Assembly (NCBI RefSeq): GCF_024296925.1
Contig: NZ_CP101125.1
Location: forward strand, 3,846,501 to 3,910,500
From: Pseudomonas nunensis
GTDB lineage: Bacteria > Pseudomonadota > Gammaproteobacteria > Pseudomonadales > Pseudomonadaceae
Direction: 5' to 3'
Length of the DNA stretch: 64,000 nt
Of this stretch, positions 7,490 to 17,642 are shown piece after piece. The first letter of the stretch is position 1. Each line of letters opens with the position of its first letter. Both the position numbers and the translations under genes were made by a program. The notes beneath the pieces are model-generated. The model was not told the DNA's origin. It ran no database searches and saw only the letters and a program-made list of their open reading frames with translations.

Positions 7490-10313
7490 TGAGGGCCTCC
7501 TTGATGCGTGCGGAAGTGATAGGCAGGTCGCGGACCCGTTTGCCGATGGCGTGGGCCACGGCGTTGCCGATGGCGCCGACCACCGGGATCATCACCACTT
7601 CGGCAATGCCCTTGGACGGATCGCTCGGCGACAGTGGCGGCAGGATCTCGGCGGTCTGGTTCCAGACGGCAACGTGCCGAGCCATCGGCAAGCGGTAACG
7701 GTTGAAGTTCCAGTCACCCTCCCCCGGCCCGCCTTCGTACAGCGGCATCTCTTCGAGCAGCGCATGGCCGATGCCCATGGCGATCCCGCCTTCGAGCTGG
7801 CCCTTGACCAGTTCTTCCACCAGCACCCGACCGCACTCGACCCACGAGTGATGGTTGAGCACTTGCACTTCGGCGGAGCCCTTGTTCACTTTCAATTCCA
7901 CCAGCGTCGCGACCGGGCTGTAGTAAGTCACCGCCGCGTTGTTCAACTGAGTGTCCGGGTAGTGCACGTTCTGGCGGTCCAGCAAGTGGAAACCCGCGCT
8001 GGTCATCTGCGCTTTCTTCGCGTTCGGGGCACCGTCGCCGTACTTCACCGCCAAGCCATCCAACGGCAGACGCTCACGTACACCGTCGATGCTGAACTCG
8101 GCCTCGGCCCAGCTCCAGCGGTTGAAACCGTGCACGGTCGCGCCGGTCACCAGGCCTTTTTCGTGGGCGTGTTTCGCCAGTTGTTCAAAGCTCAGCGGCT
8201 GCATGCCGTTGGCGGTGAGTTTGCCGTCGACCCAATGCGCATCTTCGCGACGCACCACATACGGGTTGGCCTGACCGCCGTAAGGGCCCTGGCCCCAGAT
8301 CTGCAACGCCGCCGGCCACAAGCCGTGGTTGAACAGCACGCGGGACGCTTCGCGGGTGGCGTGGCTGAAGTAATACGCAGAGTTGGTCGCTGACGAAGCC
8401 GAGGCGATTTTACCGACCCAGCGCGGGTTGCGCAGGAAACCGTCCTGTTCGGCCTGGCTCATGATGTACGGGTTGCCGCCGGTGATCAGCTGCAACTCTT
8501 TCCATTCGGTTTCGCCGGTCTTCACTTCGGTGGCCGGGATGCCGATGAAATCCGCCACCACCAGGGCTTGGGAGGTGGACATGCCGGTGCCGATTTCGAT
8601 GCCGATATGGCGCAGGGTCACGTGGCCTTCGGCGGTGAATTCGATGCTGGCCATCGGCGCTTCGGAACCGGTGCCAAAGTCTTTCTGGCAGATGGCAAAA
8701 CCGACGCCGTACCAGTGATCCGGGTCAGCGGCTTCGCGTTGCAACTTGATCAGGTCGCGGCTTTTCCAGACTTCGTGGGCAGAGGCCTTGTCGAGAATTT
8801 CGTGCAGACGCAAGGCACCGGCCGGGACCGCGCCCTGGGTGTTTTTCATGCCCGAGAGCATGGCGTTTTTCTTGCGCAAATCGATGGCATCGATGCCGAG
8901 GCGACCGGCGATTTCATCGACCATCATCTCGGTGGACGCCATGCTTTGCAGGGTGCCGTAACCGCGCATAGAGCCGGCTTCAACAGCGCGGGAATGGTAA
9001 GCCGTGACCTGCAAATCGTTCTGCGGCATGTAGTAGATCGACTGCGCCGCCGTGGCGCCAACCGCCGCTACTGAAGGGCTGTAGTTGATCCGTCCGCCAC
9101 CGTCGACGCTCATTTCGGCGCGGAAAATCTTGAAGCTGTGATCGTTTTTGTCCACGGCCAATTGGTAGCGGATGTCGAACGGGTGACGCTTGATGCCGCT
9201 CTGGAATTGCTCGTAACGGTCGTTGGCCAGACGCACCGGCACACCGGCGCCGTACAACGCAGCGAGGGCAGCGTAGTAGACGAAGATGTTGTGGTCTTTC
9301 GAGCCGTAACCGACGGTGTAACCGGGGTGCATATTAAGATTGGCCAGGCCGAAACGCGACGGCGCGATCATCTTCGCGGTCTCGGTGGCGGCTTCCAGCG
9401 GGCACTGGGTAGCGACGACAAAGTGTAGGGTTTTGGTCGCCGGGTCGTACCAGCCGTTGCCGTTGTCCGGCTCCATCGCGGCGGGTTCGATCGACGGGGT
9501 TTTGTAGCGCTCGTCGAACACCAGCCAGTTGTCTGGAGGGCTGTCGATTTGCTGCTTCATGCGGTCGGCGTAGAACAAGCCGCGCTCGGTCAGGTTGCCG
9601 TGCAAGTCTGGTTGGGAATTCCACACCGGGCGACGGTTTTTCAGCATCGGGAACAGGATCGAATCCTTGAGGCTGGCGAATTCATCTTCGTCCGCCGAGG
9701 TCGCACCGCCGACCCGCACGTAGCGGAAGCTGCCATACGGATCGCCTTCGTAGAACGGCACCTGAGCACCGTAACGAATCGCTTTGTCATTGAATTTGAG
9801 TTTGGCCTTGGCCTGACGGAAGCGCTCGAAGTCGTTCCAGATCAGGATCGCCACCGGATGACCGATAAACATCGGCACCTTGCCTTCGGGCAGCAGCGGA
9901 TCGGGCGCGTGCTCTTCCGGGAAGACAATGCCGTCCTTGTCGAGGTCAGCGGCGGTGACGATGCGGTCGGGCTGCAAGTCAGCGCCGAGCCACGCCAGGT
10001 CTACACCTGCGTAAATGCGGTCGGCCTTGGTGGTTTTCAGCAACATGGCGTGGCCCTGCTGCTGCGGCCAGCCCGGCATGTCCTTGGCGCGGATGTCGCG
10101 GGCAAAGACTTTGCTGCCACACACCTTGGACAAGGCATCGTTACGCGAGCGTGCCTTGCCGTTGTTGCCGAGCCATTGCTCGGACGGCACGGTCACGCTG
10201 TTTTCCATCAAGGCAGCCAGCGCCTGGGAGCTGAGCGGCGTGAGCGTCACGCTCACACCCGCCACCAGCCCGCCCTGAAGGAACGAGCGCCGGGAGATAT
10301 CACGGTTGGACAT
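7482..10313 (-). CDS. Molybdopterin-binding large subunit, xanthine dehydrogenase family (IorB/aldehyde dehydrogenase-like)
   Basis: A 943-residue catalytic subunit. The N-terminus carries a twin-arginine motif SRRSFLQGG (residues 8-16) and a hydrophobic stretch, so the enzyme is expected in the periplasm. The rest matches the molybdopterin-binding subunit of isoquinoline 1-oxidoreductase and related aldehyde oxidoreductases. A conserved Glu in KGIAEVVMIP, at about residue 905, is the likely active-site base. It is the first gene of a four-gene minus-strand operon (large subunit, 2Fe-2S subunit, cytochrome c, XdhC). Proteins of this build oxidise aldehydes or N-heteroaromatic compounds; the substrate cannot be read from the sequence. 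Confidence 0.9.
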   Translation of the reverse strand: MSNRDISRRSFLQGGLVAGVSVTLTPLSSQALAALMENSVTVPSEQWLGNNGKARSRNDALSKVCGSKVFARDIRAKDMPGWPQQQGHAMLLKTTKADRIYAGVDLAWLGADLQPDRIVTAADLDKDGIVFPEEHAPDPLLPEGKVPMFIGHPVAILIWNDFERFRQAKAKLKFNDKAIRYGAQVPFYEGDPYGSFRYVRVGGATSADEDEFASLKDSILFPMLKNRRPVWNSQPDLHGNLTERGLFYADRMKQQIDSPPDNWLVFDERYKTPSIEPAAMEPDNGNGWYDPATKTLHFVVATQCPLEAATETAKMIAPSRFGLANLNMHPGYTVGYGSKDHNIFVYYAALAALYGAGVPVRLANDRYEQFQSGIKRHPFDIRYQLAVDKNDHSFKIFRAEMSVDGGGRINYSPSVAAVGATAAQSIYYMPQNDLQVTAYHSRAVEAGSMRGYGTLQSMASTEMMVDEIAGRLGIDAIDLRKKNAMLSGMKNTQGAVPAGALRLHEILDKASAHEVWKSRDLIKLQREAADPDHWYGVGFAICQKDFGTGSEAPMASIEFTAEGHVTLRHIGIEIGTGMSTSQALVVADFIGIPATEVKTGETEWKELQLITGGNPYIMSQAEQDGFLRNPRWVGKIASASSATNSAYYFSHATREASRVLFNHGLWPAALQIWGQGPYGGQANPYVVRREDAHWVDGKLTANGMQPLSFEQLAKHAHEKGLVTGATVHGFNRWSWAEAEFSIDGVRERLPLDGLAVKYGDGAPNAKKAQMTSAGFHLLDRQNVHYPDTQLNNAAVTYYSPVATLVELKVNKGSAEVQVLNHHSWVECGRVLVEELVKGQLEGGIAMGIGHALLEEMPLYEGGPGEGDWNFNRYRLPMARHVAVWNQTAEILPPLSPSDPSKGIAEVVMIPVVGAIGNAVAHAIGKRVRDLPITSARIKEALNG

Positions 10314-10546
10314 GGATCATCCTCTGGACGGTTATGGGTCCGCCCTTCTGGTTATGTTCTGGGGATCTCGAGTCTTGCAGAAGCGCTTTTGGACGAAGCA
10401 AAAGGCTGTATTTGACAGTGCAAAGCTGACCGAAAGGTTAACTTTATAGGTTTCTGCGCTTGCGGCAAACAACCGGTTACAAAAAAACTGACCAACGAAT
10501 CAAAATATTGCTGCGTTGCGCTGCAATACATCGCTGGAATGCGGGT
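10314..10546. other. Upstream region of the molybdenum hydroxylase operon
   Basis: A stretch of 233 bases that must hold the promoter of the leftward operon. The part at 10430-10510 is AT-rich. I see no operator that I can name, and no gene. Confidence 0.4.
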
Positions 10547-10664
10547 CCTGTGGGAGCGAGGCTTGCCCGCGAAGGCTTCCTTGAGATCGCTATCGCGGGC
10601 AAGCCTTGCTCCTACAGGTGGTGCCCTCGAAGACGCCTTCGCGGGCAAGCCTCGCTCCTACAGG
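10547..10664. repeat. REP triplet (inverted REPs plus a third arm)
   Basis: The cctgtgggagcgaggcttgc arm at 10547 is followed by an inverted arm ending gctcctacagg (about 10617) and a third arm ending gctcctacagg at 10664. The cores read cccgcgaagg or cgcgggcaagc, a slightly different REP subtype from the gctcgcgaa type elsewhere in the window. Confidence 0.85.
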
Positions 10665-10685
10665 TTTTACGTGAGCCGGGCAGCT

Positions 10686-11312
10686 CTAGCTTCGTCGGGC
10701 TTCGAGTTTCTGGAGGAATTCCGCGCGGCGGCGTTGGTCGGTTTCTTCTTTAGCCAACAGGTCGGGCAGCAGCTCGGCAGCTCGCCCGGCATCGAGGATG
10801 TAAACACCGTCATCGTCACCAATGACCAGATCCCCCGGATGCACTGTCACCTCGCCAATCCGGATCGGCTGATTGACCTCACCCTGGGCGCCAATGCCAC
10901 GCGTGGTGTACGCGCTGACGTTGCGACAAAACACCGGCAAGCCATGTTGGCGTAGCGCACTGACATCGGTGACCGCGCCCGACACCACCACCCCAGCCAA
11001 CCCTTTGATCAGTCCGGCCAAGGTCCGCAACTCACCCCAACAGCCGCATTCATCATCACCCACGCATTCGATCACCAGCACATCCCCCGGTTGACTCAGC
11101 AACAGCGCCTCACGCAAAACACTGCCATCCGGCGGGAAGACTTTGACCGTGACCACGTTGCCGACCATGCGAATGTCGTTGAACAGCGGCTTGATCCCGC
11201 GCAGGAAGCCGTGGTCGGAGAAATGGCCGATGGTGGACGACGGGATCGTCCGGTACTGGGCGATCAACTCCGGGCTGAGGTTTTGCTGGCGGGGATTGAT
11301 CAGGTAACTCAT
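10686..11312 (-). CDS. RraA-family protein (HMG-aldolase/oxaloacetate decarboxylase fold), active-site variant
   Basis: A 208-residue protein with the RraA/HMG-aldolase fold signature: GHFSDHGF near the N-terminus, PGDVLVIECVGD, then WGELRTLAGLIKGLAG and a C-terminal HPGDLVIGDDDGV. Active aldolases of this family carry a V-R-D motif; here the stretch reads SGAVTD (residues 111-116), so Arg is replaced by Thr115, while Asp116 remains. Catalysis as a 4-hydroxy-4-methyl-2-oxoglutarate aldolase is therefore doubtful. The ATG at 11312 overlaps the stop of the FhuF-like gene as ATGA; an in-frame ATG at 11318 is the alternative. It is the last gene of the achromobactin transcript, and a link to 2-oxo acid supply or to RNA-degradosome control is speculation. 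Confidence 0.75.
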   Translation of the reverse strand: MSYLINPRQQNLSPELIAQYRTIPSSTIGHFSDHGFLRGIKPLFNDIRMVGNVVTVKVFPPDGSVLREALLLSQPGDVLVIECVGDDECGCWGELRTLAGLIKGLAGVVVSGAVTDVSALRQHGLPVFCRNVSAYTTRGIGAQGEVNQPIRIGEVTVHPGDLVIGDDDGVYILDAGRAAELLPDLLAKEETDQRRRAEFLQKLEARRS

Positions 11313-12094
11313 CGGCATTTTTTCCCCGGACGCAGCAATGGGCAAGTCGAGCAATATTCAGCAGGCTCGGTGGCCAGGTAGTAGAAGCAACAGGTGCGGC
11401 GAAAACGAATGCTCCGCTGCCCGTCGTCCACCAGCGTCGGCGGTCGGCGGAAATGGCTCAGCGGGTTGTAATCGAGTCCGAACAGCGCGGGTTCGGCTTG
11501 GGTCATCAGCCAGGTGAAATCCACTTCACAGCGCTCGCGCACCGAAGGATCTTCGATTTTCGCCATGCGTTTTTCATACAGCGAGTACACGCGCACCGCA
11601 GTGTTTTCCCAAAGGATGCGCCGGGAAACGCCGGTGATGCTATTGAAGGTTTGCCACAGTGGTTTCAGCACCTCAGCGAACAATGCCTGCACGATGGCTT
11701 CGCGCCAGGCCTCGCGTTCGCCCGCTTCATACGTCAGCGGAACGGAATGGCTAATCGGCATCGACGACGTCCACAACCCGTCATCGTGGCCATACTCGAC
11801 TACCGTGTTGTCCAGCGACATCAGCAAGCCTTTGTCGTACACCGACATCGCATACAAACACGCGCCGGTCGCCAGAAACGATAAACGCTTGCCGAGCAAG
11901 GAGGCGGTAATCGCCCGGGTTGGCGAGCCGATCACCGGGCCCAAAGCGTCCAGCAGTTGCACGCACACGTCCTCTTGCAACAAGTCGCGAGCCATCAACG
12001 AACGCAGCGAATCACGTTCAGCGCTGTCCTTGAGCCGCAACCCGCCGGACAACACCGCCCACTCCGACTCAGTGAAATGGCCAGCCAGATTCAT
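11309..12094 (-). CDS. FhuF-type ferric-siderophore reductase
   Basis: A 261-residue protein whose C-terminus holds the 2Fe-2S cysteine signature of FhuF-like reductases: a CC pair in RTCCFYY, then CSTC 11 residues later. FhuF proteins reduce the iron in siderophores delivered to the cytoplasm. The ATG at 12094 overlaps the stop of the ABC ATPase gene as ATGA, and its own stop overlaps the RraA-like start the same way. Its place right after the importer genes fits release of iron from achromobactin. Confidence 0.85.
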   Translation of the reverse strand: MNLAGHFTESEWAVLSGGLRLKDSAERDSLRSLMARDLLQEDVCVQLLDALGPVIGSPTRAITASLLGKRLSFLATGACLYAMSVYDKGLLMSLDNTVVEYGHDDGLWTSSMPISHSVPLTYEAGEREAWREAIVQALFAEVLKPLWQTFNSITGVSRRILWENTAVRVYSLYEKRMAKIEDPSVRERCEVDFTWLMTQAEPALFGLDYNPLSHFRRPPTLVDDGQRSIRFRRTCCFYYLATEPAEYCSTCPLLRPGKKCR

Positions 12095-12882
12095 TGCGGC
12101 AATTCCCGGCCAAACGGAATGCACAGCGGCGTGCCGAAGAACGGATCGGGAATGATCCGGCAGTTGAGGTCGAACACGGTTTTGACCAGCGCCTCGGTCA
12201 GCACTTCATCGGGCCGGCCCTGGGCGAACGCGGTCTGGTTGTGCACCGCGACCATGTGGTCGGCGTAGCGGCAAGCGAGGTTGAGGTCGTGCAGGACCAT
12301 GATGATGGTTTTGTTTTCGAGCCGATTAAGATCGCGCAGCAGGTCCAGCACTTCGATCTGGTGCGCCAGGTCGAGAAACGTGGTCGGTTCGTCGAGCAGC
12401 ACGATGCCGGTGTCCTGGGCCAGGGTCATGGCGATCCATGCGCGCTGGCGCTGCCCGCCGGACAACGCGTCCACCGGCCGATCCGCCAGGGCCAGCAGGC
12501 TGGTTTGCGCCAGCGCGCGGTTGACCATGGCTTCGTCTTCCGCCGACCACTGTTGCATCCAGCTCTGATACGGATAGCGCCCCAGCGCCACCAATTGCCG
12601 CACGGTGATGCCCTCCGGCGCGCTCGGGGTTTGCGGCAATATCGCCAACTCCCGAGCCACGGCGGCGGTGGATTTTTGCTGGATGTCCACGCCGTTAAGT
12701 ATCACCGAGCCCTGCTGCGGTTTCAGCAGGCGCGCGAAGGATTTGAGCAAGGTGCTTTTGCCGCAGCCGTTGCTGCCGATCAATACCGAAATCTTGCCTT
12801 GGGGCAGTTGCATGTCCAGCGCGTCAATAATCACCTGGCGCTGATAACTCAGGGTCAGGCCGCGACTTGCAATCGACGTCAT
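12091..12882 (-). CDS. cbrD: Ferric achromobactin ABC importer, ATP-binding protein
   Basis: A 263-residue FecE/FepC-type ATPase. It has Walker [10 protein letters not shown] (about residues 34-42), a Q-loop in LPQTPSAP, the ABC signature LSGGQRQR, Walker [10 protein letters not shown] and a switch His in MVLHDLN. It lies 12 bases after the stop of the preceding permease gene. Gene order permease-permease-ATPase after the binding protein matches cbrABCD of achromobactin loci. The protein is expected as a dimer on the cytoplasmic face of CbrBC. Confidence 0.9.
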   Translation of the reverse strand: MTSIASRGLTLSYQRQVIIDALDMQLPQGKISVLIGSNGCGKSTLLKSFARLLKPQQGSVILNGVDIQQKSTAAVARELAILPQTPSAPEGITVRQLVALGRYPYQSWMQQWSAEDEAMVNRALAQTSLLALADRPVDALSGGQRQRAWIAMTLAQDTGIVLLDEPTTFLDLAHQIEVLDLLRDLNRLENKTIIMVLHDLNLACRYADHMVAVHNQTAFAQGRPDEVLTEALVKTVFDLNCRIIPDPFFGTPLCIPFGRELPQ

Positions 12883-12894
12883 ACGTTGAATTCC

Positions 12895-13926
12895 TTAATG
12901 ACGTTGTTTAATCAACAGATAGAGAAAAAAGGGTGTGCCGAGCACGGCGACAAAAATCCCGGCGGGCAGGTCCAGCGGCAAAAACAGCGTGCGCCCGGCC
13001 AGATCAGCCAGCACCACCAGGTTCGCGCCGACCAGCGCCGCCATCACCGCCTGACCGCCAAACCCCGGCGCTACCAGACGCTTGGCAATGTGCGGTGCGA
13101 TCAACCCAACAAACGCAATCGCCCCGCCCCAGGCAATCGCCGCACCGGCCAAGGCCACGCTGACCAGCAACAGACCGGCACGCAACCACTGCACGCGCAC
13201 GCCGATGCCCATGGCGAGGCTGTCATCCAGTTGTTGCACCATCACCTGCCGCGCCAGAAACACCAGCAGCGGACAAATGCCCAGCAACCACGAGCCCAGC
13301 GCCAGCGGTTCCGGCCAACTGGCACCGTACACGCTGCCGGTCAGCCAGACGTAGGCCGACAGGGTCGTGGTCAACGGACTGAACACCAGAATGAACGTGG
13401 TGGCGGCGGTCAACATTGCGGAGATGCCGACGCCGATCAACACCAGCCGCAGCGGTGAAGTCCCCTGTTTCCAGGCCAGCAAATAAATCGCCAGCGCCGC
13501 CAATCCCGCGCCGAGCATCGCCGCCAGCGGCAGATACTGTTGGCCCAGCGCCACCGAGAAAAACGACAAGTACAACACCGCCGCCGCACTCGCGCCGCTG
13601 GTGATGCCGAGCAAGTCTGGCGAGGCCAGCGGATTGCGGATGATGCTTTGCAGGATCAGCCCGGACACCGACAACGCCGCGCCCACCAGCGCCGCCAGCA
13701 ACAGGCGCGGAAAGCGCAGTTGCTCGACGATAAACGTCAGGCTGGCGTCCTGGTTCGAGAACACTATTCGCAGTACCTCCAGCGGCGAGAGCATGACTTT
13801 GCCCAGGGACAGCGAGCCGAGCATGATCAATGCCGTGACAACCACGGCCGCCAACAAGCGCCATAACGTCGCGACATTGATCCGCCGGGAAAACCCGCTG
13901 CGACGCCAGGTCAGGACCTTATCCAT
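12895..13926 (-). CDS. cbrC: Ferric achromobactin ABC importer, permease
   Basis: A 343-residue FecCD/BtuC-family permease with about nine or ten hydrophobic segments, starting with a leader segment in [20 protein letters not shown]. The family pattern [16 protein letters not shown] (about residues 100-115) and the coupling-helix region [12 protein letters not shown] are both present. The ATG at 13926 is preferred because it overlaps the previous permease gene by 8 bases, the same coupling seen throughout the operon; a longer open frame has no matching family sequence. Confidence 0.88.
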   Translation of the reverse strand: MDKVLTWRRSGFSRRINVATLWRLLAAVVVTALIMLGSLSLGKVMLSPLEVLRIVFSNQDASLTFIVEQLRFPRLLLAALVGAALSVSGLILQSIIRNPLASPDLLGITSGASAAAVLYLSFFSVALGQQYLPLAAMLGAGLAALAIYLLAWKQGTSPLRLVLIGVGISAMLTAATTFILVFSPLTTTLSAYVWLTGSVYGASWPEPLALGSWLLGICPLLVFLARQVMVQQLDDSLAMGIGVRVQWLRAGLLLVSVALAGAAIAWGGAIAFVGLIAPHIAKRLVAPGFGGQAVMAALVGANLVVLADLAGRTLFLPLDLPAGIFVAVLGTPFFLYLLIKQRH

Positions 13927-14908
13927 AACGACCTCCACGGCGCGCCAACAGAATAAAAAATGGCGCACCGAACAATGCGGTCATCACGCCCACCGGCACT
14001 TCTTGCGGCAGGATCAACACCCGCGACAAGGTATCCGCCAGCAGCAACACAATCGCACCGAGCAGCGCACTCCCCGGCAGCAACCAGCGATGGTCAATCG
14101 ACAACCCCTTGCGCACCATGTGCGGCACCAGCAACCCGATAAACCCGATGCTGCCGGCCAACGCCACCGCGCTTCCCGCCAGGCACACCACCAACACGGC
14201 CATCAACAAGCGGATCAAACCCGTGCGCTGTCCGAGGCCGGTAGCAATTTCTTCGCCGGCGTTCAGCACATTGACCTGCCCCGCCAGCAACATCGAGCCA
14301 AACAAGCCAAGCACGCCGCACAGCAACAACGGCGCGGCGACCGACAGGCTGCGTTCGGTCAACGAACCCGCGAGCCAGAACAGCACCGTGTCCAGCCCAT
14401 CCTGATTCACAACGAGCAACGCCTGGCTGAACGCGGAGAACAACGCCGCCATCGCCGCACCCGCCAGCACGATGCGCAACGGGCTGAGGCTGCCCTGCCC
14501 CATGTTGCCGATCAGCCACACCAGACTGCCCGCCACCGCCGCGCCGATAAACGCGCACCACAGCCAGGCGTCCGGGGATGCCAGGGAAAACAACGAGGAA
14601 CCGAGGATGATAAAAAACGTCGCGCCGGCATTGATCCCGAACAGACCGGGGGATGCCAGCGGATTGCGGGTCAGCGCTTGCATCAGTGCACCGGCCACCG
14701 CGAGGCTCGCGCCGACGGCCATGGCCATCAAGGTGCGCGACAGGCGCGTAGTGGTGACCAGCACATGACTGACGCTCAACGGATCGGGATGCACGAATGC
14801 CGCTGCAATTTCTGAAAGCGGAATCCAGGTTGCGCCGACCGCCAGGCTCAACACGCAGCTCAGCAACAACACAACGCCCGCACTCCACATCTTCAACGCA
14901 TTGCTCAT
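13919..14908 (-). CDS. cbrB: Ferric achromobactin ABC importer, permease
   Basis: A 329-residue FecCD-family permease, paralogous to its neighbour. It has the [17 protein letters not shown] motif around residue 80, the coupling segment [12 protein letters not shown] and multiple membrane segments. The start ATG at 14908 overlaps the stop of the substrate-binding protein gene as ATGA. CbrB and CbrC would form the heterodimeric membrane channel. Confidence 0.88.
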   Translation of the reverse strand: MSNALKMWSAGVVLLLSCVLSLAVGATWIPLSEIAAAFVHPDPLSVSHVLVTTTRLSRTLMAMAVGASLAVAGALMQALTRNPLASPGLFGINAGATFFIILGSSLFSLASPDAWLWCAFIGAAVAGSLVWLIGNMGQGSLSPLRIVLAGAAMAALFSAFSQALLVVNQDGLDTVLFWLAGSLTERSLSVAAPLLLCGVLGLFGSMLLAGQVNVLNAGEEIATGLGQRTGLIRLLMAVLVVCLAGSAVALAGSIGFIGLLVPHMVRKGLSIDHRWLLPGSALLGAIVLLLADTLSRVLILPQEVPVGVMTALFGAPFFILLARRGGRYG

Positions 14909-15819
14909 GAAGCTTTGACCAGACGGGCGACATCGTCGAGCATCAGATTTGCGCCAAGCATGCCACCCGACAGGCTCCATGCCACACCATCAACCCGCCA
15001 CACCTGGCCCTGTTGCGGCGCGCGCATTTGCTGCCACAGCGGATGCTGCACCAGGCTTTCATAATTTCGCTGCACTGCCGCTTTCTCCGCGCGCAAGAAG
15101 ATGAAGAAAATATCGGCATTCACCACGGCGAGGCTTTCCTTGCTGGTGAGTTTGATCGACACCCCGCTCGCCGCCCGACTGGCTTCGCTCCAGTCGAAGC
15201 CCAATTCGGTGATCACGGAGCCTGGAAAACTCGCCGGCAAATAGCTGCGGATGTGGTCTTCACGCACATCCAGAATCGACACCGTCGGCGGCCAGCGTCC
15301 GGCAAACTTCTGCTGCAATTGCAGGCGCAGTTGCGCCACCCGCTGTTGCCAGTGGGCCAAGACCTCGTCCGCCTGTTGCTGGCGGTACAACGCCAGGCCC
15401 ATCAGCGCCAGAGTCTTTTTGAACTCGAACACTTCCTCCAGCATCACCACCGGAGCGATCTGCTTGAGCAAAGGGGCGATGCGTTCATGGCGAAAGCGCG
15501 AGGCGATGATCACGTCCGGTTTCAACAGCGCGATGTCCTCAAGACTGGGCTGGGTCTCCAGACCGACGTGGGGCACATCCTCCAGCGCCCAGCGCAGATA
15601 GTGATAGGTGGGTTTCTCGCTCCAGGAATCCACGATGCCGCACGGCGTAACGCCCAACGCCACGGCGCTGTCGGAGGCACCCTGAAACAAGGTGATCACC
15701 CGCAGCGGCGCGGCGTCGGTCTGCGCCCATGCAGGCATGGAAAACTTGACCGCAAGCACGCCCAACGACAGACGCAACAGCGTGCGCCTGGTGGGATGAG
15801 GTTGAAGGTCAGTCTTCAC
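14905..15819 (-). CDS. cbrA: Ferric achromobactin periplasmic binding protein
   Basis: A 304-residue FecB/FhuD-like substrate-binding protein. The N-terminus has a twin-arginine-like leader TRRTLLRLS and a hydrophobic stretch ending AWA, so export to the periplasm is expected. The body has the pattern of class III binding proteins ([20 protein letters not shown]). The start is GTG at 15819, overlapping the acsA stop by 11 bases. It would receive ferric achromobactin after the outer-membrane receptor. Confidence 0.88.
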   Translation of the reverse strand: MKTDLQPHPTRRTLLRLSLGVLAVKFSMPAWAQTDAAPLRVITLFQGASDSAVALGVTPCGIVDSWSEKPTYHYLRWALEDVPHVGLETQPSLEDIALLKPDVIIASRFRHERIAPLLKQIAPVVMLEEVFEFKKTLALMGLALYRQQQADEVLAHWQQRVAQLRLQLQQKFAGRWPPTVSILDVREDHIRSYLPASFPGSVITELGFDWSEASRAASGVSIKLTSKESLAVVNADIFFIFLRAEKAAVQRNYESLVQHPLWQQMRAPQQGQVWRVDGVAWSLSGGMLGANLMLDDVARLVKAS

Positions 15820-17638
15820 GATGCAACCGGTGGAACGGGTTCACCACCTGGCCTTTGCCGAACGGCATGCTGCCGGGGCCGCCCGCTCGCTCGATCATCG
15901 GCGTGAGCAGCAACTTCTGTGGCCAGTGCGGTGCTTCGAACAGTTGCTGTTTAATCATCGCCCGAGCTTCGGTGTCGAAGTCGATGGTGTCAACCAACTC
16001 GTTCAACACTTCGCCCATCGCCTTCCACAAATCGCGCTCCGGCAACGCGTAAACCAGCGCGAGAGTTTCGATGATCGAACGGAAGTTGACCTGAATGCCT
16101 AGGGTCTGCAGCCAGAACAGCAGGTCTTCAGGACGCTCGTGATACAGCGTGTTGGCGTGGCCCTTCTTCAACCGGTACGCCGGATCGGCGAGGCCGTTGC
16201 GTTCCAGCCATGGCACGAAGATGCGCAGCGAATCGTGGTCACGCAGCAGCAAGCCCTGGGCCTGACCGGCCTTCCACACCAGTACCGCGTTTTGCCCGTG
16301 GATTTCCCCGAGCATGCCGATGCGGAACATCCGCAGGTTGATGTCGAAGAAGCTGTGGCTCAATTCGCGGAACAACGTCATCACCGACGCGGCGTTGGCG
16401 GGCAATTGACGGTAGGCCATCCAGTCATCGAAGAAGTGCTGATTGCTGCCGGGCAGCGGCGTGCCGAGGGCGGCCATCGGCACCAGTCGGGTGTCCCGAT
16501 CTTCCAGCAGCGCCGGTGGATAACCACGGACCATGGCGGCCAAGTGACGCGGCGCTTCATCGAACAATGTCGCGTCCGGCGGCATAAATGCCCACCACTT
16601 GGTTTCATCGCACAGGTGCAGTTTCTCTTGCAGGGTTTCGTCCTTGCCCAATGCCTGACGCAGCAGCTTTTCACTCAAGCCGCCGTTGATCATTTTCACT
16701 GCTGGCAGGTAACGCGAGGCGCCGAGGGAATAGATCGCCATCGGCAACTTGAGATAGTCGGCGCTGTTGAAACACGGGGTCATCGAGCGCAATGACGAAG
16801 TGGCGTAGAAATCACCGTCGTTGAAGTCCAGGCGCTGGCAGTCACCCTTGGCGAAGGCATCGCCGAGTTGCGCTTCCAACACATGATCGAACTGCCAAGG
16901 ATGCACCGGCAGCGCGATATGGCTCTCGTAAATGCCCCGTTGCTGCATCTCGTGTTGCAGGCCGGCGTGCAGCGCGAATGGCAGCAAGTGCTCGGCGGGG
17001 TTGTCCAGCGCCAGGTCCGTCACACCGTCGCCGCATTGCAGCAAGGTGCGGTCGATCGCGACCCAGTTCAGCGCCACCGGGCGGGCGAATTCTGCTTGAT
17101 AGTGCTGATATTCCGCGTCGTTCAAACCCTGCTTGGCTTTGGCCAACGGGTGATAAGGACGATCACGCAACGAAGCCCACTGCTCCATGGTCAGGAAAAA
17201 GTCGGCGTTGCTCTTTTCCAGCAAGCGCTCGCTGTTGACCCGATGGGCCAGGGACAGCTCGGTCTGGCGCACGCTGGTGCGCAGCACGTCGAGGAACAGC
17301 GCGAAGCCCTTTTCATTGTCCTGATAGCGGTCGGTCATCCCGGCCAGTATCTGCGTCATGAAGACCTCGGGGGACAGCTCGGTCAGTTGGCCATTTTCGC
17401 GACCCAATACCGGCGTGCCCGGCACTTTCTCCCATTGCTGGGTGATGCCGGGGCGCAGGGCGACGAAGATTGAACCCTTCCATTCCCAGATGCGCTGCTC
17501 GGCGCTCAACCCGCTGAACGGCTGGTCGGCTGCGGGCGCCACCAGGTTCAGCGGCTCTGTGCCGAAAAAATGTTCGGCCAGCAAACAATCGACCAGATCC
17601 TGCATCACCCTGTCGGCGGCCATTGTGGTGAAGTTCAT
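15809..17638 (-). CDS. acsA: NRPS-independent siderophore synthetase AcsA (IucA/IucC family)
   Basis: A 609-residue protein with the IucA/IucC domain over most of its length and the FhuF-like C-terminal region of these synthetases. Visible family marks are HPLAKAKQG, LPVHPWQFD and GEIHGQNAVLVW. The enzymes make amide or ester bonds from an acyl-adenylate. In achromobactin assembly AcsA and AcsC complete the molecule after AcsD; the exact step is not assigned here. The ATG at 17638 is 4 bases after the acsB stop with a purine-rich site upstream, and the long N-terminal extension of the open frame was rejected because it has no family similarity. Confidence 0.88.
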   Translation of the reverse strand: MNFTTMAADRVMQDLVDCLLAEHFFGTEPLNLVAPAADQPFSGLSAEQRIWEWKGSIFVALRPGITQQWEKVPGTPVLGRENGQLTELSPEVFMTQILAGMTDRYQDNEKGFALFLDVLRTSVRQTELSLAHRVNSERLLEKSNADFFLTMEQWASLRDRPYHPLAKAKQGLNDAEYQHYQAEFARPVALNWVAIDRTLLQCGDGVTDLALDNPAEHLLPFALHAGLQHEMQQRGIYESHIALPVHPWQFDHVLEAQLGDAFAKGDCQRLDFNDGDFYATSSLRSMTPCFNSADYLKLPMAIYSLGASRYLPAVKMINGGLSEKLLRQALGKDETLQEKLHLCDETKWWAFMPPDATLFDEAPRHLAAMVRGYPPALLEDRDTRLVPMAALGTPLPGSNQHFFDDWMAYRQLPANAASVMTLFRELSHSFFDINLRMFRIGMLGEIHGQNAVLVWKAGQAQGLLLRDHDSLRIFVPWLERNGLADPAYRLKKGHANTLYHERPEDLLFWLQTLGIQVNFRSIIETLALVYALPERDLWKAMGEVLNELVDTIDFDTEARAMIKQQLFEAPHWPQKLLLTPMIERAGGPGSMPFGKGQVVNPFHRLHRED

Positions 17639-17642
17639 CGGA

